Source of the DNA: an uncultured bacterium
GTDB lineage: Bacteria; Desulfobacterota; Desulfobulbia; Desulfobulbales; Desulfobulbaceae
DNA length: 11,777 nt
NCBI GenBank assembly: GCA_903896915.1
Contig: CAITZN010000667.1
Coordinates: 1-11,777 of the forward strand
Direction of reading: 5' to 3'
A program made the position numbers and the translations under genes. Below, piece by piece: positions 1-6,547 of the stretch; the stretch's first letter is position 1, and every line of letters begins with the position of its first letter. Below the pieces are notes generated by a model that saw nothing but the letters and a program-made list of their open reading frames with translations, searched no databases and was not told where the DNA came from.

Positions 1-102
1 CACAGGACACATACGTATCACAGATATCACGGCACAAAAATGATTTTGTCCGGTCAACATGCGTAAAAGCTCGCATGGCGGTAATTCTAAGACACTGACA
101 CT

Positions 103-110
103 AAAAGGAG
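103..110 (+). promoter_or_regulatory. glyA ribosome binding site
   Basis: AAAAGGAG sits 5 nt before the ATG at 116. It decides the start: an in-frame ATG at 59 would add 19 residues that have no counterpart in the family and would place this Shine-Dalgarno inside the coding region. I see no convincing promoter or riboswitch in bases 1-115. Confidence 0.85.
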
Positions 111-115
111 TAAAT

Positions 116-1366
116 ATGACCACATTAGAGCTGAAAGATACGGAAATATTCGACCTGATCAAACAGGAAGAATATCGCCAGAAAAATAAAATTCGCCTAA
201 TCGCTTCTGAAAATTATGTCTCACGGGCGGTTATGGAAGCAACAGGTTCGGTTCTCACCAACAAATATTCTGAAGGATATCCCGGCAAACGATACTATGA
301 GGGCCAGCAGTTCATTGATCAGGTCGAGAATGTCGCCATTCAACGAGCCAAGGATCTTTTCGGTGCCGATCATGTCAATGTTCAACCCTATTCGGGTTCG
401 CCGGCCAACCTGGCCGTGTACCTGGCCTTCATCAACCCCGGCGACACTATCCTCGGCATGGCCCTGCCCCACGGCGGCCACCTGACCCATGGGGCCAAGG
501 TGTCTATCTCTGGCAAATATTTTAATGCGGAATCCTATTCTCTAGACAAGGAAACCGGATTACTCAATTATGATACTATCCTTAACAAGGCGCTTGCATG
601 CCGGCCCAAGATTCTTATTGCCGGTCACTCTGCCTACCCAAGAATCCTCGATTTTGCTCGATTCCGAGAAATAGCAGATGCCTGTGGAGCGCTGCTCATG
701 GTAGACATGGCCCATTTCGCAGGTCTCGTAGCGGGCGGAGCCCATCCTTCCCCTGTCCCCTATGCCGATGTGATAACCACAACCACCCACAAATCGCTGC
801 GTGGTCCCCGTGGCGCTATGATTCTGTGCAAACAAGAATATGCGCAAGCGATCGACAAGGCTGTCTTCCCAGGATTACAAGGCGGACCACACAATAACAC
901 CACCGCAGCTATTGCTGTGGCCCTGAAAGAAGCTTCGACGGATGCGTTCAAGCTCTATGCAGCTCAGATTGTCAAAAACGCTAAGGCTTTGGCGGCAACC
1001 CTGGTAAGCAAGGGGTTCAATCTAGTCACCGGGGGCACGGACAATCATCTCATGCTGATCGACCTCACCAACAAGGGCGTGACTGGCAAAATTGCGGCTA
1101 AGGCCCTGGATGCGGCTGGCATTGTCCTCAATTACAATGCAGTCCCGTACGATACCCGCAAGCCCTTTGATCCAAGCGGGATCCGGCTGGGCTCCGCAGC
1201 TGTCACTTCCCGTGGCTTTCAAGAAGAGCAGATGGTCCAAACCGGCGAGTGGATCAATGCCATAATCTCTGATCCCGGTAATACCGCACTGCAGGCTGAG
1301 GTATCCGCAGCTGTTGAAAAACTCTGCGCTTCGTTTCCTGCGCCAGGCCTGGAGCATCTAGTCTAA
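116..1366 (+). CDS. glyA: Serine hydroxymethyltransferase
   Basis: This PLP-dependent cytosolic enzyme interconverts serine plus tetrahydrofolate with glycine plus 5,10-methylenetetrahydrofolate, supplying one-carbon units. The 416-aa product is the usual bacterial length. Visible hallmarks are the N-terminal RLIASENY segment, the YPGKRYY substrate loop, [11 protein letters not shown] with the PLP-contacting Asp197 and His200, and [13 protein letters not shown] with the Schiff-base lysine at about Lys226. Near the C-terminus the segment [14 protein letters not shown] holds the arginine that binds the substrate carboxylate. After KRYY the protein reads EGQQ instead of the more common GG(N/C)E, which is a lineage variation. 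The start at 116 is fixed by a strong ribosome binding site. The gene is the only plus-strand gene here; it converges on the nuo operon and is separated from it by a bidirectional terminator. No functional link to the operon is evident. Confidence 0.97.
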   Translation: MTTLELKDTEIFDLIKQEEYRQKNKIRLIASENYVSRAVMEATGSVLTNKYSEGYPGKRYYEGQQFIDQVENVAIQRAKDLFGADHVNVQPYSGSPANLAVYLAFINPGDTILGMALPHGGHLTHGAKVSISGKYFNAESYSLDKETGLLNYDTILNKALACRPKILIAGHSAYPRILDFARFREIADACGALLMVDMAHFAGLVAGGAHPSPVPYADVITTTTHKSLRGPRGAMILCKQEYAQAIDKAVFPGLQGGPHNNTTAAIAVALKEASTDAFKLYAAQIVKNAKALAATLVSKGFNLVTGGTDNHLMLIDLTNKGVTGKIAAKALDAAGIVLNYNAVPYDTRKPFDPSGIRLGSAAVTSRGFQEEQMVQTGEWINAIISDPGNTALQAEVSAAVEKLCASFPAPGLEHLV

Positions 1367-1390
1367 GTACATATTTGCCTTACAGCGCAT

Positions 1391-1426
1391 AAAAAAAGGG
1401 ACGCTCACGAGAGCGTCCCTTTTTTT
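1391..1426. terminator. Bidirectional rho-independent terminator between glyA and nuoN
   Basis: This is a perfect inverted repeat: seven A's plus GGGACGCTC, a four-base loop ACGA, then GAGCGTCCC plus seven T's. The GC core is 9 bp, and the A/T tracts extend pairing to 16 bp. A U-run follows the hairpin on either strand, so it can end glyA transcripts to the right and nuo operon transcripts to the left. It lies 24 nt after the glyA stop and 15 nt beyond the nuoN stop. Confidence 0.95.
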
Positions 1427-1441
1427 GTTTTACGCGTCCTG

Positions 1442-2857
1442 TTATAGGAGCACTTGCACAACTGTTCCCGCAAAATCAACGAATTTCGCAGGCAAGGCCC
1501 CCATCAGAACAATAGCAATCACCAAAGCGATCCCGGTCACTTGAATCGTCGGGTGCACGACCACGGTCGGATGCCCTGCGGGATCGGCGGTGTAAGCAGC
1601 CTTAACCACAGAGAGATAATAATAGATGGCGATGGCTGTGTTAATGGCTGCCAAACAGACCAAAAGGAGATGATCAGCCTGCAAGGCAGAGGTCAGAACC
1701 ATAAATTTTGCCATAAAGCCAACAAAAGGCGGAATGCCGGCCAGGGCAAAGAGGCCAACTGCCAAAATGAATGCCAATACCGGTTGACGCTGATACAGGC
1801 CGTTAAAGTCCTCTATCCGCAAATTTTCTCCTTCCTGGGAGACATTGCTGATCACCAGGAAACAGGCCAGATTCATCAGCACATAGCCGGCGATGTAATA
1901 GATGGCAAGGCCATAGCCCTCGCCTTTCATGGTCATAAGACCAAGAATGACAAAACCTGCATGGGCGATACCGGAAAAACCCAGCATCCGTTTGATATCC
2001 TTCTGAACCAGCGCGCAAAGATTGCCATAAAACATGGAACAGATGGCGACCACTGCCAACAACTCGACCAGAAACGGCGAATAACCGGTCGGCACGGTCA
2101 AAAACCTGATCAACAGCGCCACAGCCCCAAATTTGGGGATGGTAGCGATAAAAGCGGTGGTCTCGTTCGAGGCACCCTGGTAAATATCCGGTACCCAAAA
2201 ATGCATCGGGAACACAGCCAGTTTATAGAAAAAACCACTCAGCGTCATGAGCACGGCAACCACCACAGCCGGCTGCAGATTGCCCTTTGACAGGAACACG
2301 ATAATATCCTTCAGATAAGTCGTTCCGGTAAGGCCGAACAGATAACTCATACCGTACAACATAAATCCAGTGGCCATGACGCCGAACAGAATATATTTCA
2401 TGCCGGCTTCCATCTGGACTCTAATCCCGGTGCGATCATCACGCATGGGAACCAAAAGATAAAGCGCAAACGAAGAAAGTTCCAAGGAGGTAAAAATAGC
2501 GATCAATTCGACCGAGCTCACGAGCATCATCAACCCCAGCACACTGAGCAACAGAAACATATAGTATTCGGGGCGAACATGGTCATCAATACCTTTAAGG
2601 TTTTGCCCAGCGACCAGAAGGAGCGCCACTGAAAAACCGATCAGCACTTTAAAAAGCTGAGAATATTGATCCACAGCGTAGGCCCCATAAAAAAGGGTCG
2701 CCTGCGATTGAAAGGAAAGACAAGCTGCCGCAAAGGTAGCAAAACCAAAAAACAGTGCGGTGAATTTGGCCACATTTCGATCGGGCGTCTTGCTCAGACT
2801 AATTACAAAAAAAGCAAGGGCTCCGGTCAACAGCACCAGTTCAGGAAGGATAACCAT
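1442..2857 (-). CDS. nuoN: NADH-quinone oxidoreductase subunit N (antiporter-like)
   Basis: This 471-aa inner-membrane protein has about 14 transmembrane helices and is the antiporter-like subunit closest to NuoK/NuoJ in complex I, taking part in ion translocation. Expected charged residues are present: Glu126 in TSLELSSFALYLL (TM5), Lys212 in FFYKLAVFPMHFWVPD (TM7), Lys242 in IPKFGA (TM8) and Lys384 in GFMAKFMVL (TM12). The segment HFWVPDIYQGA is characteristic of NuoN and separates it from NuoL and NuoM. Length is normal. The ATG at 2857 follows AAAGGCG at a suitable distance. It is the last gene of the operon and is separated from nuoM by 92 nt, the largest gap in the cluster. Its stop is followed closely by the shared terminator. 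Confidence 0.95.
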   Translation of the reverse strand: MVILPELVLLTGALAFFVISLSKTPDRNVAKFTALFFGFATFAAACLSFQSQATLFYGAYAVDQYSQLFKVLIGFSVALLLVAGQNLKGIDDHVRPEYYMFLLLSVLGLMMLVSSVELIAIFTSLELSSFALYLLVPMRDDRTGIRVQMEAGMKYILFGVMATGFMLYGMSYLFGLTGTTYLKDIIVFLSKGNLQPAVVVAVLMTLSGFFYKLAVFPMHFWVPDIYQGASNETTAFIATIPKFGAVALLIRFLTVPTGYSPFLVELLAVVAICSMFYGNLCALVQKDIKRMLGFSGIAHAGFVILGLMTMKGEGYGLAIYYIAGYVLMNLACFLVISNVSQEGENLRIEDFNGLYQRQPVLAFILAVGLFALAGIPPFVGFMAKFMVLTSALQADHLLLVCLAAINTAIAIYYYLSVVKAAYTADPAGHPTVVVHPTIQVTGIALVIAIVLMGALPAKFVDFAGTVVQVLL

Positions 2858-2949
2858 ATCTATCGCCTTTCTTCTAGTTTCCTCAGCACCGGCCGCACTT
2901 AAATACGGGCAGGATGTTGGCGGGGTTTGCGGGATTCATAAACATTCGT

Positions 2950-4467
2950 TTAGCGCCAGAGCACGGTCGCAACCTGATGGTGATGCTGCCAATAATTCAA
3001 TTGATCAAGCAAATGGCTCACCGAGGTGTGCATCAGATCGATAAAAGGTTGCGGGGCCAGTCCTATCCAGAATACAAAAAAGAGGAAGGGTGCAAGAATG
3101 ACAATCTCGCGGACATCAAGATCTGCCAGATAGGATTGGTCGGGATTGGCTATCCCCCCCCAAACAATTTTTTGCAGCATCCGCAACATATAAGCGGCTG
3201 CGAGGACAGCACCGGGGATGGCGGCAAGCGCCAGTATCGTATTATGTTCAAAGGTGCCGGCCAGTACCAGAAACTCACCGATAAACGAGTTAGTTCCGGG
3301 AAAAGCAAAGGAAGAAAGGGCAAAAACAGCCAAAAAGGAAACAAACCAGGGCATGTATTTGCCAACCCCAGCTGCAACCGCTAACTCACGACTATGGGTG
3401 CGTTCGTAGATCATGCCCACGCAGAGAAACAGGGCGCCAGTCGTGACACCATGATTAATCATCTGCAGGATGGAGCCTTCAATGCCCCGGCTATTGAGAA
3501 CAAAAATTCCCAAGGTGACAAAGCCCATATGACCTACCGAGGAATAAGCGATCAGTTTTTTCATGTCCTGCTGCGCCAGCGCCGTAAAGCCGCCGTAGAT
3601 AATCCCGGCAATCGACAACCAGAGAATAGGAGTGGCCAACAGCATGGTGGCGTCGGGAGTAATCGGCAAACAGAAGCGCAATAGGCCGTAGGTCCCCATC
3701 TTCAAGAGTACCGAAGCCAGGATTACCGATCCGGCCGTTGGCGCTTCGACATGGGCAGCCGGCAACCAGGTATGAAAGGGAAACATCGGCACCTTGATGG
3801 CAAAGGCCAAAAAGAAAGCCAGAAAGACCAGAACCTGGAACGTTAGCGAATACTCCTGCCACATCATCTCCGGAATAAAGAAACTCCCAGTCTTGAGATA
3901 AAGGGCAATGATGGCCACCAGCAGCAGCACTGAACCGGCCAAAGTATAGAGGAAAAATTTGATTGAGGCGTAGACCTTGCGGGGTCCGCCCCAGATTGCG
4001 ATCAGCAGATACATGGGAATGAGCATAAATTCCCAGAAAATGTAGAACAGGATGAAATCCAGGGCTACGAAGACGCCGATCATCGCAGTTTCCATGATCA
4101 GCAGGCAGAACATAAAAGGTGCTACCCGGGTTTTAATGTATTTCCAGGAAGCCAGGACGCAAAAAGGCATAATAAAAGTGGTCAGGAGGACCAGAAGAAT
4201 CGAAATGCCGTCAATACCGACGATATAGTTGATATGGAAACGGGGAATCCAGTCGTAGGCCTCAGCAAATTGATATTTCGAGCTGGCCGAATTAAATCCG
4301 GAGATCAACAGAAGTGAAAAGACAGCGGTCAACGAGGTCACAATCAAGGTCCACAGACGCGCAAAGGCTTCCCCGTGATAGAATAGGAGCACTACCGCCC
4401 CGGCCAAGGGCAAAAAGATCAGAAAAGTGAGGAGGGGAAACCCCTCTTTGATAAGTAACAGATCCAT
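2950..4467 (-). CDS. nuoM: NADH-quinone oxidoreductase subunit M (antiporter-like)
   Basis: This 505-aa polytopic membrane protein is the NuoM proton-pumping subunit of the membrane arm. Family-defining residues are Glu146 in FWEFMLIPMYLL (TM5), Lys225 in AIKVPMFPFHTWLP (TM7), Lys256 in LLKMGTYGLLRF (TM8) and Glu398 in NSFIGEFLVL (TM12). The terminal Glu in TM12, instead of the Lys of NuoL/NuoN, is the NuoM signature. The segment AHVEAPTAGSVILA is also NuoM-typical. Length is close to that of E. coli NuoM. The C-terminus carries a His-rich tail (WQHHHQ near residues 493-498) whose meaning is unknown. The ATG lies 14 nt after the stop of the upstream 596-aa gene, with GGGGAAA as a modest ribosome binding site. 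Confidence 0.96.
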   Translation of the reverse strand: MDLLLIKEGFPLLTFLIFLPLAGAVVLLFYHGEAFARLWTLIVTSLTAVFSLLLISGFNSASSKYQFAEAYDWIPRFHINYIVGIDGISILLVLLTTFIMPFCVLASWKYIKTRVAPFMFCLLIMETAMIGVFVALDFILFYIFWEFMLIPMYLLIAIWGGPRKVYASIKFFLYTLAGSVLLLVAIIALYLKTGSFFIPEMMWQEYSLTFQVLVFLAFFLAFAIKVPMFPFHTWLPAAHVEAPTAGSVILASVLLKMGTYGLLRFCLPITPDATMLLATPILWLSIAGIIYGGFTALAQQDMKKLIAYSSVGHMGFVTLGIFVLNSRGIEGSILQMINHGVTTGALFLCVGMIYERTHSRELAVAAGVGKYMPWFVSFLAVFALSSFAFPGTNSFIGEFLVLAGTFEHNTILALAAIPGAVLAAAYMLRMLQKIVWGGIANPDQSYLADLDVREIVILAPFLFFVFWIGLAPQPFIDLMHTSVSHLLDQLNYWQHHHQVATVLWR

Positions 4468-4481
4468 TCTCTATTTTCCCC

Positions 4482-6272
4482 TTAGAGCAGCCGAAAAAAG
4501 ATGAAGGTGACGAGCAGAATCGCAGCAAGAGAAAACGCGTAATACAGGGTCAACTGGATCTGACCACTTTGTAACACACGGACCTTACCCCCTAAAGCAC
4601 GAACAGATCGGGCTATGCCGTCTACAACGCCGTCAATAGCATGCCAATCAAACCAGCTCCAGAAACGGCTCACCGTCATCAGGGAAGAGAGTCCGACCAC
4701 CCGGTAGGCTTCGCCCCAGGCAGCATCGCACCATTGCAGAGGTCCCTTAACCAGCCAGAGGAACCCTTGACCAGCCTTACGATACAGCCAATCGATATCA
4801 AGGCAGATACGGTCGACCGGTTCCACATATTTTTTGAGCAGAAAAAAGGCAAGCGCGGCAAAGCCGAGCAATTGCAAGGTTTCAACAAGATGGTAGGCAG
4901 TAAAGGGAGTATATGCCATGGCATGCGGTAACATAGCGTAGAGAAAACCGGGAGCCATGCCTACCAAGACACAGAGCGTTGCCCCAAGGGTCATGGCAAT
5001 CATCATGTTCCAAGTGGGGTCGCCCGCTTTCTGCCACGTTTCCTCGTTGCAGTTGTTTGTTCCGAAGAAGAGGAAATAGGGCAGTTTCAACCCGTTATAC
5101 ATGAAGGTGCCAGTCGCCCCGAACATCAGCAACCATGAGGCCCAATTAAGATGGCTCTCGAATCCGGCGGTGATAATCATCGACTTACTGACATAAGCTG
5201 CGAAACAAGGTGCTGCAGAGATTGACAGGCAGCCGATGATGGTAAAGATAAAAGTTGCGGGCATTTTGCTGTAGAGCCCACCAAGTTCGGTGAATTTTGT
5301 TTTCCCGGTCATGTAGAGCACCGAACCGGTCCCCATGAACAGAAGACTTTTATACAGGATATGGACAACGGCATGGGCAACCGCACCGTTGATGGCTAGA
5401 TCCGTACCGATGCCGATACCGGCAACCATATACCCGACCTGGGAGACAATGGACCAGGCCAGGAGTTTACGGATATCGTTTTCCATGACCGCATAGATAA
5501 CGCCATACAGAGCCATGATCACCCCGAGCACGACCAGGATGTCCATACCGGCGCAGGACCGGGCCAGGACGTAAACCGCTGTCTTGGTGGTCAAGGCGCA
5601 CATGAATACCGCGCCGTTGAAGGAGGCCTCGGAATACGCGTCAGGAAGCCAGGAATGCAGCGGCACCATGGCGGCATTAAGACCGAAACCGATCATAATC
5701 AGCCAGGTGTATAATTCAGGATGAGCGACATCCATCAGATCAAAGGTAATATTGCCCACTGCCTGATAACGCAGCAGGATACCAGCCAGGAGGATAATAC
5801 CGCCGATAGTATGGATGAGGAGATATCGGTATCCGACTCGCAAGGACTGTTTCCCGCGCCGGAACCAGATGAGAAAGACCGAGGCAAAGGCCATCATCTC
5901 CCAGAAAAAAAACAGGCTGATATAATCGCCACTATAAATAGTCCCGAGTGAACCGGCCGCATACAACCAGGCCGCCATGTGCTCCCCGGCGCGATCGACA
6001 TGGAGTCCGTACAAAGTGCCGATCACCGTCATCAGGGCCATGATCAGAGCAAAGACCGTGGATAGTTTATCGACCCGACCGAACACCAACTGCCAATCAA
6101 GAAAAGATACAATGGCAAAATTCCCGGCTAGCGAGGTGTTCAACACCACCGCACCCAAGGCCAACACAGGAACAAAGAAGAGGTACGGTTTGCGCAAGGG
6201 GCCCTGAATGAAAGGCAACAGCAGTGCTCCTACAATGAGCAGCAGAGATGGATGAATAAAACTGGAGGCCAT
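4482..6272 (-). CDS. NuoL-position antiporter-like subunit with MrpD-like core and C-terminal lateral helix
   Basis: This 596-aa membrane protein occupies the NuoL position in the operon. Residues 1-480 form an antiporter-like core with Glu125 (FFFWEMMAF, TM5), Lys230 (CALTTKTAVYVLAR, TM8), Lys308 (HILYKSLLFMG, TM11) and Lys363 (AAYVSKSM, TM12). The core resembles MrpD-type proteins: it reads LHSWLPDAYSEASFNGAVF and lacks the GPTPVSALIHAATMV segment of ordinary NuoL. At the TM7 lysine position it has Asn199 (GFGLNAAMVPLHSW). Residues about 486-572 form an amphipathic stretch typical of the NuoL lateral helix (IDWLYRKA, later AIDGVVDGIARSVRALG), and a final transmembrane helix follows at about 575-594. 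Only this gene in the window has such a tail, so it probably plays the distal NuoL role. The lateral helix looks some 25-30 residues longer than in standard NuoL. The ATG shares one base with the preceding stop (TAATG), and AGGAGG precedes it by 4 nt. Annotation pipelines may call it antiporter subunit D or NuoL. Confidence 0.9.
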   Translation of the reverse strand: MASSFIHPSLLLIVGALLLPFIQGPLRKPYLFFVPVLALGAVVLNTSLAGNFAIVSFLDWQLVFGRVDKLSTVFALIMALMTVIGTLYGLHVDRAGEHMAAWLYAAGSLGTIYSGDYISLFFFWEMMAFASVFLIWFRRGKQSLRVGYRYLLIHTIGGIILLAGILLRYQAVGNITFDLMDVAHPELYTWLIMIGFGLNAAMVPLHSWLPDAYSEASFNGAVFMCALTTKTAVYVLARSCAGMDILVVLGVIMALYGVIYAVMENDIRKLLAWSIVSQVGYMVAGIGIGTDLAINGAVAHAVVHILYKSLLFMGTGSVLYMTGKTKFTELGGLYSKMPATFIFTIIGCLSISAAPCFAAYVSKSMIITAGFESHLNWASWLLMFGATGTFMYNGLKLPYFLFFGTNNCNEETWQKAGDPTWNMMIAMTLGATLCVLVGMAPGFLYAMLPHAMAYTPFTAYHLVETLQLLGFAALAFFLLKKYVEPVDRICLDIDWLYRKAGQGFLWLVKGPLQWCDAAWGEAYRVVGLSSLMTVSRFWSWFDWHAIDGVVDGIARSVRALGGKVRVLQSGQIQLTLYYAFSLAAILLVTFIFFRLL

Positions 6273-6547
6273 TATTCCTCCTCGCAGGGTGTAGAGTTGG
6301 GGTCATCGTAAAAATCAATCGACGCCTGGATACCGGAACGCCCCAACCAACGGGCCACGCCAATGATCACGGCGGCGGCGCAAAAGCCAAAAAAAGACCA
6401 GAAGAAGGGTAGATTCTGCTCTACCCAGGTATGGGCATGGTGGGTGTCAACCAGCAGGCTCGAGCCGGCAATAAGGCCAAGCAGAACAAAGCAGACCACC
6501 ACCACAGTCTTCAGGTGCGCCTGGAGAGAGGCAATGAGATTCGTCAT
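6272..6547 (-). CDS. Small two-helix membrane protein embedded in the nuo operon
   Basis: This 91-aa product has no function I can name. Two hydrophobic segments are visible, about residues 13-33 and 47-66, joined by a His-rich loop (VDTHHAHTWVEQNLP). A short basic stretch (ARWLGRSGIQ) follows, and the tail is acidic (SIDFYDD and a terminal CEEE). By the positive-inside rule the basic stretch would be cytoplasmic. It is coupled on both sides: its ATG overlaps the upstream stop by 4 nt (ATGA), and its TAA shares one base with the next ATG. A longer reading of the same frame into the upstream gene is an artefact; the start at 6547 is favoured by the overlap. Its place between two antiporter-like subunits suggests an accessory subunit or assembly factor of the membrane arm. 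I have an uncertain recollection of similar small proteins with a P-F-x-x-x-F-G-F pattern beside antiporter-like genes in Desulfobacterota. Confidence 0.82.
   Translation of the reverse strand: MTNLIASLQAHLKTVVVVCFVLLGLIAGSSLLVDTHHAHTWVEQNLPFFWSFFGFCAAAVIIGVARWLGRSGIQASIDFYDDPNSTPCEEE
6277..6282 (-). promoter_or_regulatory. Ribosome binding site of the 596-aa NuoL-like gene
   Basis: On the minus strand AGGAGG lies 4 nt before the ATG at 6272. It sits inside the last codons of the 91-aa gene, where it encodes part of the acidic Glu-Glu-Glu tail. It supports independent as well as coupled initiation of the 596-aa subunit. Confidence 0.8.

Noticed and set aside
1..66. Possible 3' end of an upstream gene or a promoter before glyA
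   Set aside because: All three plus frames close within the leader, but none of the short tails is recognisable. No -35/-10 pair with proper spacing was found, so no feature is called.
59..115. N-terminal extension of glyA from the ATG at 59
   Set aside because: It would encode the strong ribosome binding site at 103-110 as protein, and the added 19 residues do not fit the SHMT N-terminus. The ATG at 116 is preferred.
1454..2290. 278-aa open frame on the plus strand
   Set aside because: It lies wholly antisense to nuoN. Its composition (rich in His, Gln, Asn, Lys, without domains) is that of a shadow of a membrane gene.
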